Assembly: GCA_030447725.1 (NCBI GenBank)
Contig: JAUJOQ010000005.1
Location: forward strand, 8,187-72,186
Source of the DNA: Thermoleophilaceae bacterium
GTDB taxonomy: Bacteria; Actinomycetota; Thermoleophilia; Solirubrobacterales; Thermoleophilaceae
DNA: 64,000 nucleotides
Direction of reading: 5' to 3'
Positions 56,988 through 64,000 of this stretch are shown in pieces; position 1 is the first letter of the stretch; every line of letters begins with the position of its first letter. The notes beneath the pieces are model-generated. The model was given only the letters and a program-made list of their open reading frames with translations, searched no databases and was not told the origin of the DNA. Position numbers and translations under genes: made by a program.

Positions 56988-58322
56988 GTGGCCCCCCACC
57001 ATCTTCAGACACTGCCCCGTGGAGGGGCTGACCTGCTGGCGAAGTACGCCTACGGCGCCGCATTGGCGGAGGCCCGCGGGCGGACGCTGTCTCTCGTGGC
57101 GCCGGTCAGCGAGCGCAACCTCAACCGCCAGCCCCATCCGTTGATGAGCCCGCTCGTGTGGGACCTCGGGCACATCGCCGCCTTCGAGGATCTGTGGCTG
57201 TGCCGCAGCGCCGGCGACCTCGGTCTCCTGCGCCCCGAGCTGTCGGAGGTCTATGACGCCGAGGAGACACCGCGCGCCGGTCGCGGCGACGTGGCCTACC
57301 TGCGCCGTGAGGAGGCGCTGGAGTTCATGCACCAGGTGCATGAACGGGCGCTGCTCCTGCTCGAATCCGCCGACATCTCACCGGCCGGCGACCGGCTCAA
57401 CGCCGGCGGATTCGTCTGGGAGATGCTGATTTCCCACGAGCACCAGCACAACGAGACGATGCTCCAGACGCTGCAGCTGGTGGGGCCCGACGTGTACTCC
57501 CCCATGCGCCGCCCCCTTCCCGCCGCTCCCCCGCAGAGGGGGCCCGACACCGTCGAAGTGGCGGGCGGCCCGTTCCTCATGGGCGATCCCGGCCTGGAGT
57601 TCGCCTACGACAACGAACGCCCGCGTCACGAGGTGCACGTGGACACCTTCCGGATCGATCGCACCCCGGTGACCAACGCGGCCTTCCTCGAGTTCGTGGC
57701 CGACGGCGGGTACGCGCGGCGCGACCTGTGGGAACCGGCCGGCTGGGAATGGCGCACGTCCGAGGGCGTGGAGCGGCCGCTGTTCTGGTCGGCCGACGGC
57801 CACGAGCGCCGCTTCGAGCGCGTCGGTGAGATCGACCTCGACAAGCCCGTGATGCACGTCTCCTGGTTCGAGGCAGACGCCTTCGCGCGTTGGCGCGGGG
57901 CACGTCTGCCCACCGAGCAGGAGTGGGAGAAGGCCGCGGCCTGGGATCCCGACACCGGAGAGTCGCGCCGCTGGCCGTGGGGCGGTGCAGAGCCCACCTT
58001 CCGATTGGCCAACCTCGACCACGCGTCCTTCGGCCCCGCCCCGGCCGGCGCGCTGCCGGCGGGCGCCTCGGCCTGCGGCGCGCTCGGCATGGTGGGCGAC
58101 GCGTGGGAATGGACCGCGAGCCGCTTCACCGGGTACGAGGGCTTCGCCGCCTTTCCCTATCCGCAGTACTCCGAGGTGTTCTTCGGGGGCGACTTCCGCG
58201 TGCTGCGCGGAGGCTCGTGGGCCACGGGCCCGAGGACCGCGCGCAACACCGTCCGCAACTGGGACCACCCCCAGCGCCGCCAGATCTTCGCGGGCTTTCG
58301 ATGCGCCGAGGACAGCCAGTGA
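56988..58322 (+). CDS. egtB: Ergothioneine biosynthesis sulfoxide synthase EgtB
   Basis: The 444-residue protein has an N-terminal DinB-like iron domain and a C-terminal FGE-sulfatase domain. The three-His iron site is H62 (DLGHIAAFE), H150 and H154 (ISHEHQHNE). The C-terminal half has MGDPGLEFAYDNERPRHEVHVDTFRID, PVMHVSWFEADAFARWRGARLPTEQEWEKAA, AWEWTASRF and VLRGGSWATGPRTARNTVRNW. EgtB joins a thiol donor to hercynine using O2. EgtA, EgtC and EgtE genes are not here, so the donor (gamma-glutamylcysteine or cysteine) is open. Its stop overlaps the egtD GTG. The start is GTG with no strong ribosome-binding site. Confidence 0.93.
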   Translation: MAPHHLQTLPRGGADLLAKYAYGAALAEARGRTLSLVAPVSERNLNRQPHPLMSPLVWDLGHIAAFEDLWLCRSAGDLGLLRPELSEVYDAEETPRAGRGDVAYLRREEALEFMHQVHERALLLLESADISPAGDRLNAGGFVWEMLISHEHQHNETMLQTLQLVGPDVYSPMRRPLPAAPPQRGPDTVEVAGGPFLMGDPGLEFAYDNERPRHEVHVDTFRIDRTPVTNAAFLEFVADGGYARRDLWEPAGWEWRTSEGVERPLFWSADGHERRFERVGEIDLDKPVMHVSWFEADAFARWRGARLPTEQEWEKAAAWDPDTGESRRWPWGGAEPTFRLANLDHASFGPAPAGALPAGASACGALGMVGDAWEWTASRFTGYEGFAAFPYPQYSEVFFGGDFRVLRGGSWATGPRTARNTVRNWDHPQRRQIFAGFRCAEDSQ

Positions 58323-59395
58323 CCACCTTGGGGGAGGAGCGCAGCCGGAACGTTGCCGGAGGAGCGCAGGCCGATCGCCAGGCGAGGAGCGCAGCCGAAA
58401 CGTCGTTGCGGCGAGCCCCGGACCCTCCCTTCTCGGCCGAGCACCGCACGGATGGCTCTCTGGCGAGCACCGCATCCTTCCGTATGGCCGCCGACGCGCG
58501 TGAGGGGCTGTCTCGTTCGCCCAAGGAGCTGGCGCCCAAGTACTTCTATGACGAGCGCGGCTCGGAGCTGTTCGACCGCATCACAGCGCTGCCGGAGTAC
58601 TACCCCACGCGATGCGAGCGGGCGATCCTCAACCGTCACGCACCGGAGATAGTCGAGGGCATGGAGGAGCTGGTCGAGCTGGGATCGGGAACGGCCTCAA
58701 AGACGCGGGCGTTGCTCTACGCGATGGCCGGTGTGGGGAGCCTGCGCCGATACGTGCCCTTCGACGTGGACGGCTCGGTGGTCGCACTGTGCGAGGAAGA
58801 GCTGACCGAGCTCTACCCCGGCCTGGTGGTGCACGGCGTGGTCGGCGACTTCGAGCACGACCTCGGGAAGATCCCTCCGGGCGAGCGGAGGCTGTTCGCC
58901 TTCCTCGGAGGCACGATCGGCAACTTCCACGAAGGCGAGCGGGCCGACTTCCTCACCCGCATACGGGCGCTCATGGGTGCGACCGACCGGCTGGTGCTCG
59001 GCGCCGATCTGGTGAAGGACAGGGGTACCCTCGAGGCCGCCTACGACGACAGCGAGGGCGTGACCGCCGAGTTCAACCGCAACGTGCTGCGGGTGCTCAA
59101 CGACGGTCTCGGCGCCGACTTCGACCCGGAGTCCTTCGATCATGTGGCCCGCTGGGTCGCGCCATGCTCGCGCATCGAGATGCTGCTGCGCTCGGTGCGA
59201 GAGCAGACCGTCTCGATCCCCGGGGCAGAGCTCGAGGTGAGCTTCGCCGAGGGCGAGGAGATGCGCACCGAGATCAGCACGAAGTTCACCCCCGCTCGGA
59301 TCGAGGCCGAGCTCGCGAACGCGGGCCTGGCCCTCGAGCGACAGCTCACCGATCCGGACGGGCTGTTCGCGGTCAGCGTGGCCGCGCCGAAATAG
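58319..59395 (+). CDS. egtD: Histidine N-alpha-trimethyltransferase EgtD
   Basis: EgtD makes hercynine from histidine and three SAM. The core begins [38 protein letters not shown], then [18 protein letters not shown] (SAM motif), [23 protein letters not shown] (histidine-binding Asn), [14 protein letters not shown] and [11 protein letters not shown] (Glu/Ser of the substrate pocket). The GTG at 58319 overlaps the egtB stop (GTGA) and gives 358 residues. The first ~55 residues are then encoded by a 25-bp tandem repeat and look foreign to the family. ATG 58484 would remove them but starts about 25 residues later than usual EgtD. Confidence 0.93.
   Translation: MTTLGEERSRNVAGGAQADRQARSAAETSLRRAPDPPFSAEHRTDGSLASTASFRMAADAREGLSRSPKELAPKYFYDERGSELFDRITALPEYYPTRCERAILNRHAPEIVEGMEELVELGSGTASKTRALLYAMAGVGSLRRYVPFDVDGSVVALCEEELTELYPGLVVHGVVGDFEHDLGKIPPGERRLFAFLGGTIGNFHEGERADFLTRIRALMGATDRLVLGADLVKDRGTLEAAYDDSEGVTAEFNRNVLRVLNDGLGADFDPESFDHVARWVAPCSRIEMLLRSVREQTVSIPGAELEVSFAEGEEMRTEISTKFTPARIEAELANAGLALERQLTDPDGLFAVSVAAPK
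58334..58408. repeat. 25-bp imperfect tandem repeat at the start of egtD
   Basis: GAGGAGCGCAG begins at 58334, 58359 and 58384, exactly 25 bp apart. Copies 1 and 3 continue as CCGGAACGTTG and CCGAAACGTCG. The period is not a multiple of three, so each copy is read in a different frame. Confidence 0.75.
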
Positions 59396-59398
59396 CAT
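59393..59398 (+). promoter_or_regulatory. -10 box of the SDR gene
   Basis: TAGCAT ends 8 nt before the ATG at 59407 and overlaps the egtD stop region, so the SDR may have its own leaderless transcript. Confidence 0.4.
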
Positions 59399-59406
59399 CC
59401 ACGCCG

Positions 59407-60174
59407 ATGAAGCTCGACGGCATCGGCGTGTTCGTCTCAGGCGGGGCTTCGGGCCTCGGGGAGGCGACCTCGCGGCTGCTGGTGCAGCGCGGCGCGCGTG
59501 TGGCGATCGCCGACGTCAACGACGAGAGGTCCGAGGCGCTGGCCTCGGAGCTGGGCGACTCCGCGCACGCCTTCCATGCCGATGTGACCGACGAGCGGCA
59601 GGTTGGAGCCGCCGTGGCCGATGCGGGTGAGGCGCTCGGCGAGCTGCGGCTGGCGGTGGGGTGCGCCGGCGTGGGATGGGCCGAGCGGACGGTGTCCAAG
59701 CGCGGCCCCGCTGCGCTGGGGCCCTTCGAGACCGTCGTGCGGGTCAACCTGATCGGGATGTTCAACGTGCTGCGCCTGTCGGCGGCGGCGATGAGCGACA
59801 ACGAGCCCGACCGCAACGGCGAGCGGGGGGCGGTGATCATGACCGCCTCGATCGCCGCGTACGACGGCCAGATCGGACAGAGCGCCTACGCGGCATCCAA
59901 GGGAGGGATCGTCGGCCTGACGCTCCCCGCGGCGCGCGACCTGGCCGGCCGCGGCATCCGGGTGTGCACCATCGCCCCGGGCCTGTTCGACACCCCGTTG
60001 CTCGCCGCGCTCCCAGAAGAGGCTCGTCAGGCGCTGGGCGCCGGGGTCCCCTTTCCTCAGCGCCTGGGCCGGCCGGCCGAATACGCGCAGCTGGCCGCGG
60101 CGATCGCCGAGAACCCCATGCTCAACGGCGAGACCATCCGCCTGGACGGCGCCCTGCGGATGCCGCCCAAGTAA
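59407..60174 (+). CDS. Short-chain dehydrogenase/reductase
   Basis: The 255-residue SDR has the [14 protein letters not shown] cofactor loop, NAG-like [34 protein letters not shown] with the catalytic Ser-Tyr-Lys, and [40 protein letters not shown]. The [13 protein letters not shown] end matches 3-hydroxyacyl-CoA dehydrogenases type 2 (HSD17B10-like). With an acyl-CoA dehydrogenase and thiolase elsewhere in the window it fits beta-oxidation, though these genes are not in one operon. Confidence 0.9.
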   Translation: MKLDGIGVFVSGGASGLGEATSRLLVQRGARVAIADVNDERSEALASELGDSAHAFHADVTDERQVGAAVADAGEALGELRLAVGCAGVGWAERTVSKRGPAALGPFETVVRVNLIGMFNVLRLSAAAMSDNEPDRNGERGAVIMTASIAAYDGQIGQSAYAASKGGIVGLTLPAARDLAGRGIRVCTIAPGLFDTPLLAALPEEARQALGAGVPFPQRLGRPAEYAQLAAAIAENPMLNGETIRLDGALRMPPK

Positions 60175-60189
60175 CGCCGCCGGACTCGC

Positions 60190-61686
60190 CTATCCAATCG
60201 ACCGCGCGAGGCTCAGCCGCCACCGGTCAAGCCCGATGGTCATGACCTCCTCCAGCCAGTCACGGAAGCGCTCCGCAGCCTCTTGAGGCGCCTCGCGGGG
60301 ATTAATCTGAAAGAGGTCCGCGGGCACATCGTAGGAATCCGTGAGACGGCGCTCGCGCTTGACGCCGTCCGCGCTCACCTGGTGCTGCTGGTAGAGGGCA
60401 GAGACCGCGATCACCCCGCGGAACTCTCGTCCGATCGCGTGAAAGCTGAGCACGAGGTCATCGAAAGTCGAGGCCTCCTTGTCGCTGATCCCCAGGCGCA
60501 CCCAGGCCTGGTAGGCGCCCACATTGGCGAAGTAGCCACCCCGCCTGGCCATGTTGAACACCGGCCCACGGTAGAACTGCGCGCGCTCGTCGCCCGCCGT
60601 CGCCGACTCCACGCGGGCGCTGAACTGCGGTCGGTGCTCTGAGATCTCGGTGTCGATCGACTGCTTGATCTGCCCAAGACGTTCACGCGCCTGCTCGAGG
60701 AGCAGGTCCGCCGTGCCGCGGACCTGGTCGAGTTGCTCCTTGGCCGCCGGTCCGACGGGACCGACGATGTCCTCCTGGGCAGCGCGAATGATCTCCTCGA
60801 CACCTCGAGTCTCTCTGGCGGTTTGATCACCGATGCCGAGCGCCCGCACCAGCTCGTTTCGCTGAAGGGCCCCGAACATCTGCACCAGGTGGCGAAGGTC
60901 GCCGAGGTCAGCCGCCTCCAGCGCCTCGATGTACCCGGCCTTGCGGTCCCGATCGACGGTGAGTGGAAACCATCCCGCGCGGAGGAACACGAGAGTGGCC
61001 AGGGCTCGAGCCACGCGTCCGTTGCCGTCTTGAAAAGGGTGAATCTGAGTGAAGCGGTGATGCAGCCAGGCCGCCTCGACCTCGGGCTTCACTCGCCGCC
61101 GATCGTGGGTCATATGCAGCTCGATGAGCCGATCCATCTCGGAATCCACATGCTCCGGAGGGCAGTAGACGTGCACCGTCCCGTCCGGCCGGCGAGGATT
61201 GTTAGGCAGCTCCTTCCAGGCACCGCGCAGGAGCGGCACCTCTACCAGCGTGCCGAACTGGTCAAGTGCCTCAACCCTCTCCTGAGATTGGGTCAGCGTG
61301 GCATGGAGCTCCTTGACGTAGCTCGTCGACAGTTCCCGCTCTCGCTTGATGAAGGTGAACAGGCCCTCGATCGCATCCTGGTGATCCCGAATGATCCTCC
61401 CGACCAGCCGGGGCTCCATATTGGTGCTCTCGCGGTCGATCAGATCGGCGTCGATTCCCTTCTCGATCAGGAGGTCCGTCGTCCCGCGGTCCAGGTCGAA
61501 GACGCGCTCGATGACGCCGGTCTCGATCGCCCAGGAGCGCGCCAGGCGATCCCGAAAGCGCTTCATCCCGTCCATCCGCTCGAGCTCCGAGCGTTGCTCT
61601 GACCAGAGCTCGTCGAGCGCTCGAAGCTCGCTGACCTCGAGGGCTTCCTCCGGGTCGGGGATGTCTTCGATCGGCTTCCAGGGCAT
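60190..61686 (-). CDS. Fic-domain protein
   Basis: The protein has 498 residues from ATG 61686. The Fic core HPFQDGNGRVAR is complete, so AMP or other nucleotide transfer is possible. Upstream, SWAIETGVIERVF resembles the inhibitory (S/T)xxxE(G/N) helix with Thr in place of Gly/Asn. The region with LNNPRRPDGTVHVYCPPEHV is the Fic N-lobe, and C-terminal ~200 residues are helical with no named domain. Target and any antitoxin are unknown. It is convergent with the SDR gene and divergent from thiolase. The longer open frame from 61788 is basic and less likely. Confidence 0.87.
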   Translation of the reverse strand: MPWKPIEDIPDPEEALEVSELRALDELWSEQRSELERMDGMKRFRDRLARSWAIETGVIERVFDLDRGTTDLLIEKGIDADLIDRESTNMEPRLVGRIIRDHQDAIEGLFTFIKRERELSTSYVKELHATLTQSQERVEALDQFGTLVEVPLLRGAWKELPNNPRRPDGTVHVYCPPEHVDSEMDRLIELHMTHDRRRVKPEVEAAWLHHRFTQIHPFQDGNGRVARALATLVFLRAGWFPLTVDRDRKAGYIEALEAADLGDLRHLVQMFGALQRNELVRALGIGDQTARETRGVEEIIRAAQEDIVGPVGPAAKEQLDQVRGTADLLLEQARERLGQIKQSIDTEISEHRPQFSARVESATAGDERAQFYRGPVFNMARRGGYFANVGAYQAWVRLGISDKEASTFDDLVLSFHAIGREFRGVIAVSALYQQHQVSADGVKRERRLTDSYDVPADLFQINPREAPQEAAERFRDWLEEVMTIGLDRWRLSLARSIG

Positions 61687-61792
61687 CCATGGATCGTGAC
61701 GCACTCCGAGGACGCCGGGTGGGAAAGTCGCCCTGTGGCCGCGGTTTCGTACGATGCGCCGCCCTCTCCATCTCTGAAGGAGATTCACCTAG

Positions 61793-62956
61793 ATGCCCCA
61801 AGCAGTGATCGTCGACGCCGTTCGGACCCCGATCGGCCGCGCCTTCAAGGGCTCGCTTGCCTCCCTGCGCCCGGACAACACCGGCGCCTTCATCGTGGAT
61901 GCGCTGCTCGAACGCAACCCCGACATCGATCCCGCCACGGTGGAGGAGGTCGTGACGGGCTGCGGGCTGCCCCAGGGCCGCCAGGCCTTCAACGTCGGGC
62001 GAGTGATAGCGCTGCTCAGCGACAAGCTTCCCGAGACGGTGAACGGCAGCACGATCTCGCGCTACTGCGCCTCGGGGCTCGACGCGATCAGGATCGCGTC
62101 GAACAACGTGACCGCGGGCCAGGGCGACGTCTACATCGCGGCCGGGGTCGAGGCCGTCTCGCAGTACAACGAGCGCCAGGAGGCGGCGGGCGAGTCCGAC
62201 CAGAACGAAAAGCTCCAGGGCTCAGAGCCCGGCCAGCCCGACGTCTACATCGGGATGGGCTTCACCGCGGTCAACGTGGCGAAGAAGTACGGCGTCAGCC
62301 GCGAGGCGATGGACGAGTACGCACAGCGCTCGCAGGAGCTGGCGGTGGCATCGCAGCAAAGCGGCTTCTTCGACCGCGAGATAGCGCCGGTCACCCTCCC
62401 CGACGGCACCGAGGTGGGCAAGGACGACGGCCCCCGCGCCAGCTCGTCGCTCGAGAAGCTGGCGGAGCTGCCCGAGGCGTTCGGGGGCGGCGGCGTCACG
62501 GCCGGCAACTCCTGCCCGCTCAACGACGGCGCCGCTGCGGCGCTGATCATGTCCGAGGAGAGGGCCGCCGAGCTGGGGCTGAAGCCCCGTGCCCGGATCA
62601 TCACCGCCGCCACCTGGGGAAACGAGCCCGAGTTCATGGGCGTGGCGCCCATCGGCGCCATGGAGAAGGCGCTCGACCGCGCCGGCATGACGATCGCCGA
62701 CATCGACACCGTGGAGCTGAACGAGGCCTTCGCCGCCCAGGTGATCCCGATCATGGACGAGTGCGACATCCCGCTCGAGAAGATGAACCCCCACGGCGGC
62801 GCGATCGCCCTCGGTCACCCGTTCGGCATGACGGGAGTGCGCATCATGACCACGCTGCTCAACGGCCTCGAGTCCGACGACAAGACGATCGGCCTGGAGA
62901 CCATGTGCGTCGCCGGGGGGCAGGGCGAGGCGATGATCGTCGAGCGGCTCGGCTGA
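61793..62956 (+). CDS. Acetyl-CoA acyltransferase (thiolase)
   Basis: The 387-residue thiolase has the nucleophilic C92 (SRYCASG), NEAFAAQ, GGAIALGHPFGMTG with H342, and CVAGGQGEAM with C372. It cleaves 3-ketoacyl-CoA or condenses two acetyl-CoA. The FadA-type features fit either direction. AAGGAG lies about 12 nt before the ATG. The gene is divergent from the Fic gene by 106 bp. Confidence 0.95.
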   Translation: MPQAVIVDAVRTPIGRAFKGSLASLRPDNTGAFIVDALLERNPDIDPATVEEVVTGCGLPQGRQAFNVGRVIALLSDKLPETVNGSTISRYCASGLDAIRIASNNVTAGQGDVYIAAGVEAVSQYNERQEAAGESDQNEKLQGSEPGQPDVYIGMGFTAVNVAKKYGVSREAMDEYAQRSQELAVASQQSGFFDREIAPVTLPDGTEVGKDDGPRASSSLEKLAELPEAFGGGGVTAGNSCPLNDGAAAALIMSEERAAELGLKPRARIITAATWGNEPEFMGVAPIGAMEKALDRAGMTIADIDTVELNEAFAAQVIPIMDECDIPLEKMNPHGGAIALGHPFGMTGVRIMTTLLNGLESDDKTIGLETMCVAGGQGEAMIVERLG

Positions 62957-62989
62957 GACATCGGCGCCGGCGGAGGCCTGAGTCGTGAC

Positions 62990-63174
62990 CTACGTCGTGA
63001 CGGCCGCGGACTCACGCACGAAGCCGGCGAGGAGCTCGGCCAGGCGATCCGGCTGGTCCTCTGGCGAGAAGGTGTAGGAGTCCTCGATCCATTCCAGCCG
63101 AGCGCCCGGAAGGATCGCCGCGAGCTCCTCGGCGTGCCGCGTCGGGAAGAACCGGTCCTCCTTCATCATGCAGT
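62990..63174 (-). pseudogene. C-terminal remnant of an alpha/beta hydrolase
   Basis: The minus strand from about 63174 to a TAG at 62990 encodes EDRFFPTRHAEELAAILPGARLEWIEDSYTFSPEDQPDRLAELLAGFVRE, the D-x-F-P and final strand-helix part of an alpha/beta hydrolase. The His-bearing DSYTF-like end is in its usual place. Nothing before about 63174 continues it, because the TetR gene starts there. It is a truncated gene end. Confidence 0.68.
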
Positions 63175-63793
63175 ATGTCTGTCGATAGGAGGGGGATCCG
63201 CCCCGATCGCCGGGCCAACGCCGAGCGCTCCGCGGCCACCCGCTCCCAGCTGATCGGGGTGGCCCGCGAGCTCTTCACCGAGCGCGGCCACGTCGACGTG
63301 GGCACGGAGGAGATCGTGCGCCAGGCAAACGTCACCCGCGGCGCCCTGTACCACCACTTCACCGACAAGCGGGACCTCTTCCGGGCGGTCCACGAGCAGG
63401 TCGAGCAGGACATGGTTGCCTCGATCGGCGAGGCCATGGAGGGGATACGGGATCCGGTCGAGCTGCTGGTGGCGGCCAACCGGCGCTTCCTCGACCTGTG
63501 CACGGATCCCAACTGGACCCGGATTCCTCTGATCGACCCCCCCCTCGGTGCTCGGCTGGACCGAGTGGCGTGCGGTGGACATGCGCTACGGCCTCGGCCT
63601 GGCCACCGCCGCCCTGACGGCGGCCATGGACGCCGGGGCGCTGAGGAGAGTGCCGATCCGCCCCCTCGCCCACATCCTGCTAGCGGCCATGGGCGAGGCC
63701 GGCCTCATGATCGCCACCGCCGACGATCCCGCGGCCGAGCGGGCCGAGGTCGAGCCCACGCTGGTCGGGCTGATCGAGTCGCTGCGCGTCTAG
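63175..63793 (+). pseudogene. TetR-family regulator with a frameshift in a C8 run
   Basis: The first part encodes a TetR HTH (TRSQLIGVARELFTERGHVDVGTEEIVRQANVTRGALYHHFTDKRDLF) and part of the ligand domain, ending in WTRIPLIDPP. The same frame then turns into Arg/Gly/His-rich sequence. A frame one base earlier continues with VLGWTEWRAVDMRYGLGLATAALTAAMDAGALRRVPIRPLAHILLAAMGEAGLMIATADDPAAERAEV and a TAG at 63793. The break lies in eight C (63537-63544); seven would restore LIDPPSVLGW. It is an inactivated, phase-variable or miscalled gene. Confidence 0.8.
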
Positions 63794-63849
63794 ATGGTTG
63801 ATTCCGAATTGACGTGCCCGCGGGGGCGCGCCAATAAGGAATCAACCAT
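63794..63849. terminator. Long palindrome filling the gap between convergent genes
   Basis: ATGGTTGATTCC (63794-63805) and GGAATCAACCAT (63838-63849) are perfect inverted copies. Inside them further partial pairing (ATTG with CAAT; GCCC with GGGC) extends the hairpin. It starts right after the TetR TAG and ends right before the convergent TTA stop, so it could stop transcription from both sides or be an inserted palindromic element. Confidence 0.65.
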
Positions 63850-64000
63850 TTAGCGCTCGCCGATCGCGAGCACGATCTTGCCGAGCTTGCCGCCCCGCGA
63901 GAACCGGTCGTAGGCAGCCTCCACCTCGTCGAGACCGAACGTCTCGGCGATCGGCACCCTCAGAGCGCCCGACTCAAAGTGGGGGAGCACCTCCCTCTCC
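63850..64000 (-). CDS. Zinc-type alcohol dehydrogenase/quinone oxidoreductase, 3' end
   Basis: Only the last ~49 codons are in the window. They encode LPHFESGALRVPIAETFGLDEVEAAYDRFSRGGKLGKIVLAIGER and a TAA stop. This is the C-terminal signature of MDR-family oxidoreductases (quinone reductase/alcohol dehydrogenase), where the helix with EAAYDRFSRGGKLGKIVL closes the catalytic domain. Cofactor and substrate sites are outside the window. Confidence 0.8.
   Translation of the reverse strand, partial: EREVLPHFESGALRVPIAETFGLDEVEAAYDRFSRGGKLGKIVLAIGER

Overview
The window is high-GC bacterial DNA packed with genes on both strands. Gene content points to the Actinomycetota, most likely the Thermoleophilia (a Solirubrobacter/Conexibacter-like lineage). 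Supporting signs are GTG starts with TAnnnT boxes only 6-8 nt upstream (leaderless mRNAs), an egtB-egtD ergothioneine pair, a paired ArsA/Get3-like ATPase operon as in mycobacteria, a relocated ftsZ, a PilT ATPase and small secreted Cys-repeat proteins. The taxonomic call is inference from gene content. No rRNA, tRNA, CRISPR array, prophage or intact insertion sequence was seen.

1-6.2 kb: a Uma2 nuclease, an acyl-CoA dehydrogenase, a secreted Cys-repeat protein, a GT-C type membrane protein and a phosphodiesterase-glycosyltransferase fusion. 6.2-7 kb: an iron-storage unit with two DtxR-type palindromes, a 30-residue Cys-rich ORF and ferritin. 7-12 kb: a zinc island with a COG0523 GTPase, a Zur-type box, permease, ATPase, a fused permease/substrate-binding protein and a Zur-like repressor. 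12-20 kb: meaB, a secreted SH3-like protein, an FtsX/LolD-type ABC pair, a VOC protein, an MpsC-family protein and a lipoprotein. 20-27 kb: a response-regulator relic, an acyltransferase, a Nudix protein, an MMPL exporter and a divergent two-component system.

27-38 kb: a four-gene operon holding a GT4 transferase and a GH57 branching enzyme, a second methyltransferase, hisC divergent from a LON-domain gene, tusA, gamma-glutamyltransferase, a lipoprotein and a twice-frameshifted nucleotidyltransferase. 38-43 kb: parA overlapping an N-terminally extended ftsZ, divergent from two ArsA/Get3-like ATPases. 43-50 kb: two SnoaL-like proteins, an unknown 459-residue protein divergent from phytoene/squalene synthase plus a flavin reductase, an HxlR regulator with palindromic sites, AIM24, pilT and a methyltransferase. 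50-57 kb: the primary sigma factor with a consensus promoter, BrkB, an orphan response regulator, moeA and glpX. 57-64 kb: egtB-egtD, an SDR, a Fic protein, a thiolase, a hydrolase remnant, a frameshifted TetR gene, a hairpin filling a convergent gap, and the 3' end of a zinc-type dehydrogenase.

The most notable items are the in-frame permease/ZnuA fusion with an internal lipobox, the paired TTAGGGTnnCCTAA operators before a tiny Cys-rich ORF and ferritin, the phosphodiesterase-GT2 fusion with a 217-bp convergent overlap, the ~118-residue FtsZ N-terminal extension, repeated ATGCTTC/GAAGCAT sites around the HxlR start, and several gene relics. Three or four single-base indels could be real mutations or assembly errors.
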